NCBI RefSeq assembly: GCF_018991925.1
Contig: NW_024737068.1
Location: 7,652,768-7,716,767 of the forward strand
Reading direction: 5' to 3'
Length of the DNA: 64,000 nt
Source of the DNA: Homarus americanus
Lineage: Eukaryota; Arthropoda; Malacostraca; Decapoda; Nephropidae
The translations under genes were made by a program, and so were the position numbers. Position 1 is the stretch's first letter. The number at the start of each line of letters is the position of its first letter. The notes under the pieces were generated by a model. That model saw only the letters and a list, made by a program, of their open reading frames with translations, searched no databases and had not been told where the DNA came from. Below, in pieces: positions 1-13,246 of the stretch.

Positions 1-504
<504 letters not shown>

Positions 505-660
505 TAACGGTTTATTGAAAAATTTCTGCAGCTCGAAGGCTGAAAATATACATTGGACATAAATGACTTATTACATACATTGACATTGGTGGTTTAACAA
601 AAGCCTTCATTAGAGAAAGGTGAAGAAACATACAGTGAACAAACAGATTAATGTTTACAG
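505..660 (-). mobile_element. non-LTR retrotransposon 3' end, copy A
   Basis: Read on the minus strand, this 156-bp piece starts at CTGTAAAC and ends in TCAATAAACCGTTAATTATT, continuing into (ATT)n. It aligns along its whole length with copy C (27208-27381), sharing blocks such as GTAATAAGTCATTT and ATGTATATTTTCAG. The last 60 bases also match copies B and D. An AATAAA polyadenylation signal followed by a simple-sequence tail is typical of 3' ends of LINE-type or LINE-mobilised elements. No coding part is present, so it is either a 5'-truncated LINE or a non-autonomous SINE-like element; I cannot tell which. Confidence 0.75.
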
Positions 661-704
661 TGGAGGTCACGTAGATCTTGTGCGCTGAGGTGTTGAAAAG
701 CCGA

Positions 705-1135
705 CACGTAGTGTAGTAACCCACTCACAGATGGTGTTATGAGGGGCATCACGTAGTGTAGTAGTTCACGCACAGGTGGTGTTATGAGGGGCTTTACGTG
801 GTGTAGCAATTCCCTCACAGATGGTGTTATGAGGGGCATCACGTAGTGTAGTAGTTCACGCACAGGTGGTGTTATGAGGAGCTTTACGTGGTGTAGCAAT
901 TCCCTCACAGATGGTGTTATGAGGGACCTGACGTGGTGTAGTAATTTCCTCAAAGATGGTGTTATGAGGGACCTGACGTGGTGTAGTAATTTCCTCAAAG
1001 ATGGTGTTATGTGGGGCATCACATGGTGTAGTAATTCCCTCACAGATGGTGTTATGAGGGGCATCACGTGGTGTAGTAATTCCCTCACAGATGGTGTTAT
1101 GAGGAACTTCACATGATGCTGTAGCAACTCATTCA
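705..1135. repeat. 45-bp minisatellite, about 9.5 copies
   Basis: The motif ATGGTGTTATGAGG recurs every 45 bases (731, 776, 821, 866, 911, 956, 1001, 1046, 1091), joined by variants of CACGTGGTGTAGTAATTCC. Period 45 is divisible by three, so open frames run through on both strands without being genes. Variants alternate (TAGTTCACGCACAG against CAATTCCCTCACAG) in the first four units, suggesting a 90-bp dimer that later degenerates. Confidence 0.92.
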
Positions 1136-1186
1136 CTACGTGGTGTCGTAGCATCATGAGGACACCACGTGATCTGGTGTCACAGG

Positions 1187-1212
1187 ACCTCACTCACTCA
1201 AGTGAGTGAGGT
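1187..1212. repeat. perfect 12-bp-stem palindrome
   Basis: ACCTCACTCACT is followed, after a 2-base centre (CA), by its exact reverse complement. It sits about 50 bases beyond the 45-bp minisatellite, in sequence rich in the same GTG/CAC words. Confidence 0.8.
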
Positions 1213-3099
1213 GTGGTCCCAGGCCTCCTTATCGTGGACGGATTAACACATAGCTGGTGTTGTTGAGTCTCACGGGCAGTTATCACTGGGTACCTGTGAC
1301 CTCACTGTGTGAAGGTTAACTTGGGTACAACTCAGCTGTTACTCTTCAGTTGTTTTTCACTGACTTAAGCACTGTTCACCACTATTCAACACTGGTTCCA
1401 TTTCTTTCCTAAATTTAATAGTAACTACTGGCGAGAACTTGTTGATATTCCGGTGGGGAGGAGGGGTTCAGCGAGGGAGTTGGTATGGGCCAACATAATA
1501 GTCAAGAGTTCTACCACCTTTTTTCTCGCAATTGGTGTGTGTGTGTGTGTGTGTGTACAAATATCCCTTGCCAAGCTGACACACCTGACTAATATCGCAC
1601 GGCATGTAACATCAATAGCATCCGGGAAATTTCGTGAAGGAAAATATATGGAATCATCTTGTTCCACCTACGACACCGACCACGACCCCCGTTCCTGTCG
1701 CGTGCCTTTTTTTTTCTTCTTCTCCGCCTCCTCCTCCTTCCTCACCATAATCCTACCCTTTGACACCTCCTACCTTTTCTAATGAAGTAATTCGCCTTTA
1801 CAAAGTTCTATAACGATAATAAAATTTTCTTCAGAAATTGATCACGTGTGTTGTGTAGAGTCGGATGCTGTAAGTATAGTAATTACATGTTTATGGAACA
1901 TTGAGATCAAGACAAAAAAATATAACTAAATTGCAAAAAAAAAAAATCCTTAGACAGAAAATATCCCTAGACGACAAAAAATCCCTAAATGAAAAAAAAA
2001 CACATCCCTAGACATCAAATGCATTGCTACACGATACAAAAAATCCCCAGACATGTATAGATATATTTCTATATTAATTTTGAATTGTTGATGAGTAGTT
2101 TGTGTAGCAATATAATAAAGAAACTTAAGCAGCTTTGTTGTTGAAATAAATTAATATATTATAAAACCAATGATACTTTACCTAGAACCAAACATCTCGA
2201 TAATACAAAAAAAAATCTCCAGAATACAAAAAAACATTCCCAGACTACAAAAAACTTCCCCAGACTACAAACACGCATCACTGTTCCACATTCCATTCTG
2301 AATATTTCTACAGTGATTCACGCACCTAACTCCTTGCCATTCTTAATTTTGAGTAGAGTCGTATTTCGCCTCTTCCTTACTTATCATATTTTTCTCTTTT
2401 AGCTTCACACTTCTCACTCCTTGTCATCACAGGAAGGATGAGGTCTCCCATAACTTAGTGGGAGATCTTATCCACCAATAACTATGGGGAATTTTGCTGT
2501 TTTAGCGCCAACATTCACCCAATCGCTACGAACACAAGACCGTGCCTTTATTTTTATATTTATGAGACACCCGGTATAGAGTCCAGGTACAGGCAGTGGT
2601 CGCCGATGTGTAGGAACAGGAGTTATTTTCAGTGCCAGCCGTCATGCTCGACTCGCATATTCATACGAGTCTTCCAGTTTGAGGAACCTAATTAAGGAGA
2701 TGACAGGTGGAACTAGAATAAAAAAACACTACAGGTTGAAATAGAGCTGGGTGTTGAGATATATAATGAGAAATACCATCGTGGGCGTAATGCATCACAC
2801 GGAATCCTGGGGGTGGACGGCGTCGAGTTTCGCCAGCCTGCTTGATAAACGCTTAGCCGACGAAGGCTTTAAACAGCTGAGACACAGAGTGAAGCCGAGT
2901 GTTTAGAGCGTCCACAGTGATTAGGAAGTTATAAATAATAGATCAGTGGAGTGGGGGGTAGATGCAAGCACCTGATTGTTGCACCGAGAGGAATGGTATG
3001 AATATGTATGTGTCATTATCGTGTGTTGCTTGTGTATATTGTTAGTGTCGCTACGTTGTATATCATGAGGACAAAGTATAGAGAGATGGGTGGTTACAT

Positions 3100-3104
<5 letters not shown>
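1213..3104. other. AT-rich spacer with degenerate A-rich CCCTAGAC repeats
   Basis: No gene is visible. A degenerate repeat built on an A-run followed by TCCCTAGAC occurs in two clusters (about 1915-2060 and 2200-2275) separated by unique AT-rich sequence. A short (GT)n lies at 1534-1553. The rest has no structure that I can name. Confidence 0.6.

Positions 3105-3155
<51 letters not shown>
3105..3155. repeat. (CA)n microsatellite
   Basis: About 25 CA units, flanked by GT/CA-rich imperfect sequence. A cysteine/valine-rich open frame across it is a repeat shadow. Confidence 0.95.
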
Positions 3156-3159
<4 letters not shown>

Positions 3160-3789
3160 GCGTGCACGCTAATGCACAAAAACGCATGTAATAACTCTCC
3201 ACTCAGAGGGTAGACAGCAGGTGCATTTCATACGCCAACACACATGAGGCAGATATACAGCCAACAACAAAATTTTCTGCGCCCCTTGATCTGATGGCTT
3301 TTGCAACGATCACTAATTGAGGCCATCTTCATTTGGTGAGGTTGGTACTTCTGATTGAGTGATGCATTGTATAACCAATATGATACATTCCATATATCAA
3401 GTACTGTATAGTTATTACACAGAACTTAACAGGAATACAGTACATTCAAAACCCGTGTTCTTCAGAATTCTTGGCCCGGTGTGTCAAATTGTATAACATC
3501 GTAAAGGTGCATAAATTTTTGCTGTTTACTGTATACACACATCAGCATCTACGTGTTATTTACATATGTTAATAAAAAATAATACATAGAGTGATGATCA
3601 TAGCATCATTTAATATTTCAATGCTGTATTTTCTTACTATTTTTTTTCATAGCAAAATTGTAAATGAATAAACAAAGGGCCAGGAGATTACAACGGAGCG
3701 ACAAATAATTTTCAACTTACAAGTAAATCCACGTTCACTTTAAAACATTTTTGAAAAATTTCAGAGCTGGATAGAAAGGCATTATAAAC

Positions 3790-3910
3790 GAGATATTAAT
3801 GGGTAGGAGGACCAGGGGAAGGCGGAGACTAGGATGGGTGAATGGCATTAAAAGCTCAGGTCATGGAGGATTGGCAAAACCTGCCCGAGGATGACACCTT
3901 GATTGATTGA
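3790..3910 (+). pseudogene. possible remnant of a non-LTR retrotransposon C-terminus
   Basis: From the ATG at 3799 the frame reads MGRRTRGRRRLGWVNGIK. The arrangement of basic residues, then G-R-R-R, then W-[VI]-[ND]-G-[IV]-K, resembles the C-terminal tail of many RTE/R2-like reverse transcriptases. The match is only about 18 residues, downstream frames are interrupted, and no upstream reverse-transcriptase domain is visible. This is a weak assignment from one motif. Confidence 0.3.
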
Positions 3911-4539
3911 TTGAGACATGTTAGTGTCTCCGTGAACTCAACCATAGAATGCGTGGTTACTCTTCAGCAGGTAGTTTGAGTACACTCCATCTTTATCACT
4001 TAAGTCTCTCCAGGAGTCTGAAGAGCCTTAACACTCAGTCAGTTCTTGAGGTTGTCTTTACCGCTGTTATTCATTGGCTGTCGGTGTAGGTGAGTGTAAT
4101 CACAGGAGCTACAGAAGCCTTTAGCATGTTCAGGAAATATGTACAGTGTGTGTGTCTATGTTCTGGCCTTTTAGTCTCTCATTGTAATAAAAAAAATGTG
4201 TTGGTGTTGTTTGAATGTATGTTTGTGTCAGCGGGCAAAAAGCTTTAAATATAGTACAAATGTGAAAATCGTATTATGGGTCAGAAGGGTCATCGCCATT
4301 TAGGACAATTAATCGACCTGATACACCTGTCCTGAGGGTAGTATTCAGTATGCTGTATCGACACTGCCTATCAGTGACTGCCAGGCCTGTGGGACCCATT
4401 TTCACTATGCTATATCAGACAAGGCAAAGAGCGGTCTGATTTAGACTCCATTCTACTCGGGAAACAAAAGGAAACTGACTGTCAAATGCATTTGGTGTAC
4501 AGTATATTATGTTTCATCTCATGAAGTGACTCACTTTAT

Positions 4540-4721
<182 letters not shown>

Positions 4722-4810
4722 AAAATCCTCGCGCTAAAAATAACGAGAGAGCATAAACAAACTCAGCGTGAGGAGGAGGTACATGTAATATCACCCCTGG
4801 TTGTAGAGGA

Positions 4811-5119
4811 GTGTTATTACAGGTGCTGGCGAGGCAGGGGGTACTAATTCAACCTCACCAGGAGTGGCATAAACATCGCGGACACACAGTACCAATTCCC
4901 GTCCAGAAATATACGAGGCTCCAAGATAAAGACTGTGTTGAGGAGTGGGCGTCCTCCAGGCTCAGCCGTCTGAGTGATATACTGAGCCGTTCCACAGTCG
5001 TTCCAGAGCACCCCAGAACTGTTCCAGAACACCCCCAGACTCGTTCCAGAGTCATTCCAGACCACTCCAAAGCCACCGTATATTGTCCTCCTCCCAGACC
5101 CGCCACTTCCTCCCCGTAG
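4811..5119 (+). other. 102-codon open frame, probably not a gene
   Basis: The frame opens with a non-ATG codon and contains a 15-base tandem (GTTCCAGAGCACCCC-like) giving repeated VPEHP words. An overlapping minus-strand frame of similar length exists. I recognise no domain. The proline-rich part follows from the short tandem repeat at 4990-5075. Recorded because it is one of few longer frames not made of simple repeats. Confidence 0.2.
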
Positions 5120-5375
5120 CTACATTCTTCTGCAAGTTGTCTCTCACTGGGGTGGTATTTGGCAAGTTTTTTTTGGCTGTGTCAGGAAATATATGGATAG
5201 CGATTTGGCTGATTTCTTTCACGGGAGAAGTTAGTGGTTGGTTGATATTGTGGACAATTCCCTCTAGGTTGTCGGTGTTGCTGGATGATAACTTTTACTG
5301 TGCCTTCTGCCACACTACCACACCAAGCTAATATTTTTACTTGTGTTCCAGAAGCCTTACCTTATAACCTCGAAC

Positions 5376-5416
5376 ATACATACATACATACATACATTCA
5401 TACATACATACATACA
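5376..5416. repeat. (CATA)n microsatellite
   Basis: About ten tetranucleotide units with one TTCA interruption. Confidence 0.9.
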
Positions 5417-5689
5417 CTAAAAAAACACATAAGATAAGGATCATGTTCTTTACATATAACATGTAACTTTTCACATATGTGTTGTATTAATCTTTACTGA
5501 AAAATAAATGCATAGAACCTAATTTTCTAATATTTTTGTTATTAAATATTACAATAAATTAAGACATATACTGTGATCTAAATACATTGCCAGATTTTTC
5601 ACCTCTGTTTACCTTAATACATGTGTGTGTGTTTACAGTCTGTTGTATATTGTGCTGTAGCGAGTGACTGTTTGTATCTAATTTGGTGA

Positions 5690-5860
5690 GAGAGTAACAC
5701 GTCTTCACTCTAACACATGATGATCGTCTGCCAGTAACACGTCCTTAATATAACACGTCATGATAGTCTGCCAGTCACACAACCTCTCTATAACACGTCA
5801 TGGTTGTAATCGAGTAACAGGTCCTCACTAGAACACGTCATACTCGTCAATCTTCCCCTA
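5690..5860. repeat. degenerate ~48-bp tandem, about 3.5 copies
   Basis: The word TAACACGTC recurs with CATGATNGTCTGCCAGT between copies. Units differ strongly, so this is an old array. Confidence 0.6.
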
Positions 5861-6046
5861 AAACACGAACCCTGGATTGTCCCACATAAATTTCCTATCA
5901 ATTTGCCGATGCGTCGTCCGTAAATTCGAGGAAATTACTGGATTATCGGGAAGCGAAGATTCTGAAGAGCCAAAATTAATTCCGGCATCGGTGTTTTAAA
6001 TGAAGCAGCTTAGTCGAGGTTTTATGTAAGAGAGGACAACACCGAT

Positions 6047-6420
6047 ACTAGGAGGAGGAGTAGGAAGAGTAGGAGGAAGAGAAGGAAGAGGAGGAGGAGG
6101 AGGAGGAAGAGTAGGAGGAAGAGAAGGAAGAGGAGGAGGAGGAGGAGGAGGTAAAGCGAAAGGGGGAAGAAGATGATGATGATGATGAGGTGAAGAGGAA
6201 GAAGGAAGAAGAGGAGAAAGGCGAAGGAGAAGGAGAGGATGAAAATGGAGGAGAAAGATTAGGAGGAGAAGGAAGGGGTGAAGAGGAAGGAGGAAAATCA
6301 AGAGGAGAGGGGAGAATGAAGGGGGAGGAGGAGGAAGAGGAGGAGGGGAGGAGAATGAATGGGAAGAAGAGGAGGAGGTTAGAGGGAAGGAAGGGGAGGA
6401 AGAGGAGGAGGAGAATGAAC
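6047..6420. repeat. purine-only GAGGAG/GAAGAG tract
   Basis: About 370 bases in which the plus strand is almost entirely A and G, in GGAGGA, GGAAGA and GATGAT words. Glutamate/arginine-rich (plus) and proline/serine-rich (minus) frames are composition shadows. The tract has mirror symmetry in places and so could form a triplex. Confidence 0.85.
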
Positions 6421-6622
6421 GCTAAACCGTCATCATCAAATCGTTAAATCATAGTGCAATTAAGGTTATTTATTTCACCCTCGAAAGTAGATATAAGGAA
6501 CTTTGAACAGTATTAAACGATATACAGTTTAAACGAGGAGGGAAACGATACTGTGAATATATATCATCCGAGAGAGAGAGAGAGAGACACGTTGTAGTAT
6601 CAAAGACCAAGACAAGGATCAG

Positions 6623-6642
6623 CACACACACACACACACACA

Positions 6643-6698
<56 letters not shown>
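6623..6698. repeat. (CA)n microsatellite
   Basis: About 37 CA units with one CC interruption near 6646; a short (GA)n lies 40 bases upstream. Confidence 0.95.
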
Positions 6699-6700
<2 letters not shown>

Positions 6701-7394
6701 GGTAATTATACTAGTATATACGTGGTTTTTACCTTATTAACTACATACATCGCTGCAACAAGAGACGTATATACACGTAGTTAATGAGGGAATAGAATGA
6801 TACAAATTTCAATATCAGAATAAATAACCTATGTATTATCGTTAAAAGATAAAAACAAAAATAAACCAGGCCACATTAAACCTCCGGGCCGTAGGTTGAA
6901 GAGATTAGGAAGTCTTGTTATTGAACTTATTTTCTGAGTAAGAAACAAGAACCTTTATGTTCAATTTATTTTTCATAACTCTTAATCATTGTTATTTTTG
7001 CCTCATTAGAATTAGTAATAAATTAATTCTTTCCTTGTGATCAGGTAAATCTCGTGTAGTTTTATATGAGGTAAATTAACCAGGTAGAGAAAATAGTTAA
7101 GTAAATTAATTATAAATATACCACATAAGTAAACCTGTAAGAAAAAGTAAATAATAAGATCATAAACAGATAAAAAAGGAGAAATAAGAGAAAAATGAAA
7201 TGAAATTGAGGAGCGACATACACTCAGCCTTGTGACAGAGTTGTGTGGGTCTGCATACCATGATGTGAAGTGATCGAACTCAGCCACACACGAACAATCA
7301 AGCCACTAATTATACAGTTTAGTCAACTCGTCCTCCAGGGATCACTCGCTTCACCACCCAACACCCGTGACCTTGTGGCATTCCCGAGACTGAG

Positions 7395-7515
7395 CAGGAG
7401 GGGGGTGATACATTCCAGGGGGGGTTGATATATTCCAGGGGGAGGTTTGATACATTCCAGGGGGGGTTGATATATTCCAGTGGGGGTAATAATACATTCT
7501 AGGGGGGGGGGGGTG
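7395..7515. repeat. G-run minisatellite, about 5 copies of ~20 bp
   Basis: TGATAYATTCCAGGGGG recurs with G-runs of five to ten. The flanking 6700-7394 and 7516-9340 hold AT-rich unique sequence, short TTA/TAA and CT runs and a ~57-bp duplicated TGTCTCTTATCTCTC block at 8755-8860, and no gene I can support. Confidence 0.7.
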
Positions 7516-9340
7516 AATACATTGTAGTGAGTGAGGTATCCAATATTTTTCACTAATAACATACAACATTGTTAATTATCTCAACACCAAGTTTATACAA
7601 TACAACTCACGTACTTTAATTCTCCATAACTTAATATTTAATCTTTAATTTAATCAACGAATATAAGTAAAATAGTAAAAACGAAAATATATGGAGACGA
7701 AAACTAATATGTTGAAGAAGAAGAATATAACCCTCACTTTTATCAGCCATTGTGGTCTTATCAGCACCAGCCATTAGACATAGGTCAAGATAACCTCACT
7801 CTTCTGGCTTCCACTTTTGCCTAAATTCAACCCTTGATCCTGGTAACAAAACATCCCTCCCCCTCCCCCCCTCTCTCTCTCTCTCCTCCTCCCTCTGACA
7901 GGTTGGTGGACCAAAGTCTCACCGCCTATCCATGCAGCCACCAGTCATGATAGTGTCTCGCAGGTCTGGTCTTAGACAGGTTTACCAGGAAATCCTTTGA
8001 GAGGAAAGGCTTAAGACGCTGAGCTGACCAGAACTCTTAATGGAAGTGTTTTTCCGGCCGCTTTATCGCTCTTTTAGCCTCTTAAAGTCGAGGTGTTACT
8101 CCGCTCTGCCAACTTTCTCTGCCTGGAGGGGCTTAAGATATTAATTTATCGTCGGAGAGAAGGAGATGCAGAAAGAAGGGACAAAAAAATCAGACCTTGT
8201 AACAGAATTATAGTAAGTTTTATTTTTATACCGATATTAGATTAAAAATTAGCGTCTGTGTTCGTGTCTGGGAGTTTAAGATGTCGTAAGAAACAGTTGC
8301 TTCTCAGAAACTCTCTCACACACACACACAGAGCAGATGTATGAGGGGTCATATGAAACAAATAATTGTGGATTTCGTTGCAAACAGTCAGGGCGAGTAA
8401 AGGTAATAATAGTTTTCACAAAAAGATATTACTACTACCGCTGTTATTGTTGTTATTATTATTACTACTACTTCTAATGATAATAATAATCAATAATAAT
8501 AATAGTAATAATAATCATCATCAGAAATAACAACTCTTTATTTTCATCAAGAAATATATACTGTAATTATCGCTCGTATGGGTGCCAAATTAAAGTGCAC
8601 TATATGGCATAAGATAAATAATGATAATATAACTGGAATTCTGTAAGTAGTGAAGATTAAACATCCATTTTCTCCTCTACAGTTTATATATTGTTAGGTC
8701 ATTTCTCATGCTTCACGGTGGGTAACTAAGGCTTTCTTCTCCACACTTTGTCTAGCTGTCTCTACCATTCCTCCCATATCTTGTCTCTTATCTCTCAGGG
8801 AGGTATTGTCTCTACCCATTCTTCCTAATTTTGTCTCTTATCTCTCCGGGGACCACATCTCTTAGTTCTATTCATTTATCACCGTCTCTCTGTGTATAGG
8901 GAGAGGGAGGCGACTTGGTTCTGTGTCATGATAGATGGTCATGGTGGGTTTTTGTTCCCAGTCGACGAGGATTACAGGTAAAAGCTGGACATATTTCTAA
9001 ATGATAAACAGGTGAGTATACCCTTCTCTCTCTCTCTCTCTCTCTCTCTCTTCTTTCTTTTATATTTCTTTCTTGGCCAGGAATAGTTAGTATGCAGTCA
9101 CTGTCAGAGGCACACTCACTCTCACTACTCACTTGTCAAGAGGCAGAGTGAGTCACTAAGGGTCGGTGGTCGCATTATTAAGCCCTCCGTCTAGGCCAGG
9201 TGTCAGCCTCCCACGCCTTAATCAACGAGCAGCTGAGCCACCTGGAAATCTACTCAACGCGTCTTAACTCTCTCTACATTTTACTCTTTTTCTTTTCAAA
9301 TTATTTTTATATTTTATCTTTTAAAACAAGTTATGTATAG

Positions 9341-9342
<2 letters not shown>

Positions 9343-9398
<56 letters not shown>
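9343..9398. repeat. (CA)n microsatellite
   Basis: About 28 CA units. Confidence 0.95.
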
Positions 9399-9547
9399 TT
9401 GGTAATAGTGTAAAGGCAACTACACAAGACAAGCCTCTAGTGCTACCGGTGATTGCTTCGACCCCTTGATGTTGTCACGAGTTGTTGGCTGACTAAGACG
9501 GCCAATTTCACTGCTCGAATAGGTAAAGCGGTCTCGAGTTTATACAT

Positions 9548-9637
9548 GCTGACGATATTGTTGGCTGACGATATTGTTGGTTGACGAGGTTGTTGGATGA
9601 CGTAATTGTTGGTTGAGAAGATTGTTGGCTGACGAGA
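9548..9637. repeat. degenerate GACGATATTGTTGGCT tandem
   Basis: Five units of about 16-18 bases with substitutions (GATATTG, GAGGTTG, GTAATTG, GAAGATTG). Confidence 0.65.
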
Positions 9638-10181
9638 AGGGAGAGGAAAACAAGCCGAGATGTATTAAGCAGTCTCTTGCTCACACGGTCATTGTCCTTG
9701 TGTCATGATAATAAGAAAGAAATATTATCCCTACTCGACTTCAACAGATGATGGTGGCAAGCATGGTCGGGTTACCTGTAGCAGCTGAGAAGGTTCCCAC
9801 AGGTAGCCATTAGGTGTTGTTAATTTCTTGCCAGAGGATTATGTCACACTGTTTACTTCAAGGAGGAGGGGGATTCTTACTGCATCTTCCTTATTTTAGG
9901 GTGTCGTATTCCTTTCCTTATTTCCTTATTACTTTAGGGAGGTCGTGTTACCCTTTCTTCAAGTTCCCTACTCTAAGACAAATATTTCACGCCCATAGAC
10001 ACACTTTAAATATTTTCTTTCCCGAGTCACTCATCCGCTGATCATACATCATCTGGGCTTCACTTACTGCTAGAGACACAGTTAAAAGTAGGAAATAACG
10101 TAAGAGATAAGTATATGAAATATAGGTAATACTTGGAAAGAAGAGAGTAAGGGCGTATAAACTAAGTGACGTACATGATGA

Positions 10182-10184
<3 letters not shown>

Positions 10185-10242
<58 letters not shown>
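10185..10242. repeat. (GA)n microsatellite
   Basis: About 29 GA units. The sequence on to 11400 is mostly unique spacer with no supported gene. Confidence 0.95.
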
Positions 10243-10244
<2 letters not shown>

Positions 10245-11210
10245 ATACACACACATCTGACAAATTAGTACAAGTAGGAAGGGTCGGAGGATATCAGGAA
10301 AAAACTATAAGTGGGGAGAAGGATGTATTGAACGAACTAGGTAGAGTAATGTAACGCTGGGGGGTTGAGATAGCAAGGGATGCCAGGGTCCAGATTCACA
10401 AAAGCTCTTACGATGAATAAAACGAGGCGTGTGTGGTCGCAAGCTCGCCTCCAGGGTCACATAAACGAGCCGTGTGTGTGTGGTCCTATGTCAACCCACA
10501 GAACGACTGAAACAAGGTGGTCCCATGCTTGCCTCCTGAGGAAATATAAGACGTGTAATGGTCCCGCGCTCTTTATGGTGTACAGAGCGTGTTATCATCC
10601 AGGGTCAGGTAATGTTTCGCCCTCTTAACTAATGACTGTTTTGACTGATGACTTTCTTGACTGATGACTGCCTCGACTGATGATGGTATTGTTTAATTAT
10701 CGCCTCGATTAACCAGAGTACAAGTAGTAGGGTAGTAGTGCTTGTTGGCATCCAGATACAACATGACCATCGTTTCCGTCAACCTTGGTATGGCATCAAA
10801 TACACCATGAGAATTAATCTTTGAAAATCACAAGCACAACTTCTCGACCTGTATTAGAGTGAATCAATACCTCGAGTTACCAAATTATTGTCGTATACCA
10901 AGATCACGACACTTAACATTACCACCTTCGTATTAATTATTGTTTCCGTTATATTCAGATACATTTGGCAGCTCGGAATAACACAGAAGCCATTACACGA
11001 TAATACAATTACCAAATGTCGTAATCCACTAATGTGTTGGAGCTGACACCCATAATGGCACACTGTTACCTAATAAATGATATTTACTGCATATAATCAC
11101 CTTAAAGATAACACACCATTGTCGTAGAGGGCAGCATCACGACCTGACTAGTGGTCGTCTCACCACACACACACACACATAATATTTACATAATCCAAAA
11201 ATTTTGCATA

Positions 11211-11251
11211 ATGACGTCATGAAAGTGGTTGTGACGTAATTAATGACGTAT
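11211..11251. promoter_or_regulatory. cluster of three CRE/ATF-like sites
   Basis: TGACGTCA (11212), TGACGTAA (11232) and TGACGTAT (11244) lie within 40 bases. These match the known CREB/ATF consensus and its variants. No adjacent gene or TATA box is evident, so a role is conjecture. Confidence 0.3.
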
Positions 11252-11487
11252 CAAGAGAAAACGTCCAGCTAAGGGAGTTCAATTCTGTTATGTTGACTTA
11301 TCTACTATGGCTCGGTAGTCTTGACAAAGTAGTGTTTACCTCGAGGAGTGGGTGGTAAAATGTACTGTACCAGGAGGTGGCCACTGAGCATGATTGTGTT
11401 ATCTCATGTACACACCCAAACACTCATGTATGCTGCATATACACATTCGCACAAACAAACACAACACACAGGTATGCATATATATAA

Positions 11488-11489
<2 letters not shown>

Positions 11490-11552
<63 letters not shown>
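11490..11552. repeat. (CA)n microsatellite
   Basis: About 31 CA units, preceded by imperfect ACAC-rich DNA from 11405. Confidence 0.95.
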
Positions 11553-11553
<1 letters not shown>

Positions 11554-11707
11554 CGGAAACAAACTGCCACTATTACTTCCAATTTCACAGAAGTGTAAAC
11601 AAGGTACAATATTATTCCAGTAATTCGGCGAACTCTGACACAAGAGGACAAAAATAAGAGCCAGATGTTTGAAAGCGATTTTTTACTCGTGTAAATGTAT
11701 GACTGTG

Positions 11708-11905
11708 GAGTTACGGAAGGGGAAGGGGGAGGTGGATGTGGTAGTGGGAAGGGTAAGAGGGTTGGGGGAGTGGTAGGGGGAGGGGGAGTAATACGGGGAG
11801 GGGGGTTGTAGGGAAGGGGAGGGAGAGGAATGGGATGGGAGTGGTGAAGGAAGGAGGGTAGAGGATGGGCATAGAAAGAATGGTAGGAGGGGTAAGAGAA
11901 GGGTA
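11708..11905. repeat. G-rich purine tract (GGGGAGG/GGTAG)
   Basis: Plus strand dominated by G and A with GGGGGAGG words and T only as GGTAGG or GGTGG. The proline/leucine-rich minus-strand frame is a shadow. Confidence 0.7.
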
Positions 11906-11979
11906 GTGAAATGTCACTGTCTGCAGTTTAAACCTAAGGGGATTAGATTTGTTTATTTCTGTGATTCTATGTTTGCAAA

Positions 11980-11982
<3 letters not shown>

Positions 11983-12032
<50 letters not shown>
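11983..12032. repeat. (GT)n at the 3' end of retrotransposon copy B
   Basis: A pure GT tract abuts the terminal TTTACAATTAACGG of copy B. In copies A, C and D the same place is occupied by (ATT)n. Confidence 0.95.
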
Positions 12033-12034
<2 letters not shown>

Positions 12035-12036
12035 AC

Positions 12037-12283
12037 AATTAACGGTTTATTGAAAGAGCATAGCAGCCAGAATTCTGAAAATATACAGTTACATAATTGG
12101 GGAATGGGTTTCGATTTACAAATAATATACAAATAACATAAGTGATACACATAAGATACATAATAACTAGTTGGGGGAAAAGCTCAAACTACAGGGCATT
12201 TCAACATAATAACAGTGCAAGAAGTAGGATTTACTGGAAGTGAATACACTGGTTTATTACAAGTTATTGATAATTTTTACAAT

Positions 12284-12284
<1 letters not shown>
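12037..12284 (-). mobile_element. non-LTR retrotransposon 3' end, copy B
   Basis: Minus-strand reading gives CATTGTAAAAATTATC at the 5' side, then AATTATGTAACTGTATATTT, then TTTCAATAAACCGTTAATT. It aligns over about 230 bp with copy D (38495-38724), with a 20-odd base insertion near its middle, and its last 60 bp match A and C. Both borders are GT tracts (11983-12032 and 12285-12347). No coding sequence remains. Confidence 0.75.

Positions 12285-12347
<63 letters not shown>
12285..12347. repeat. (GT)n microsatellite at the 5' border of copy B
   Basis: About 31 GT units beginning at the 5' break point of copy B. Confidence 0.95.
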
Positions 12348-12348
<1 letters not shown>

Positions 12349-13126
12349 TGATGATAAACATTAGGATGAGAGAGGTCTTACCTCTATAGACTCTTGTTCC
12401 TCACTCAGGCAGGAACAGGGAGAGGGGATAATATTGACAGTAAATAAGAATAGATAAATGAATTAAGGGGAAGAGTTATATTATGAAACATTAATGAGAG
12501 AGAGAGAGAGAGAGAGTCTAAAAAAGTTTAAAATGAAAAATGGAATACATTTATGACCCGAATACACTTATACTTGATGTGTATATAAGGTGCGTTATAC
12601 TAGATCATATTTAGGTGTTTATGACCCAAGCAAACTCATACTTAACACAAGAGGTTGAGGAGGAGGAAAGTATGCAGCGGTGTGTGTGTGTGTGATGGAG
12701 GTGTACAGTGGCTTGAGAGATAACACCATTAACTCACTGTATATATTGTGGAATATTTCACTATTGGCTTTACATTATGTATTGAAGGGTTATATAATAT
12801 GTTCGACGGTCTCTTAGTAATGGCCTTTCAGCTACACTACCCCCAAAGATTGTACTGATAATGTTATCTCGAAGTAACTTTAAAAATCTGTTGTTTATTG
12901 TCTGTAAGGCGTTGATTGTTATCTTGTCATATTTTAAGTGATATAGTGTCATACTTCTCAATACGGCCGATCTTAGAGGCTGTGTGAGTCATGGCATAAG
13001 AAGTTAAGTGAGGGTGTTTCATACTGTGCTTCACAAGTTCTCTGGCGCTGGTGACGTCTTCCTCTTAAGTGTAAACAATAGTGTGGCTGTGATAACTGTG
13101 TGAGGTAATGTGATATTCGATTGTAT

Positions 13127-13150
13127 TATTATTATTATTATTATTATTAC

Positions 13151-13246
<96 letters not shown>
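13127..13246. repeat. (ATT)n microsatellite
   Basis: About 40 trinucleotide units with one ACT. The flank does not contain the AATAAACCGTTAATT end seen at other (ATT)n tracts, so this one is not tied to that family. Confidence 0.95.
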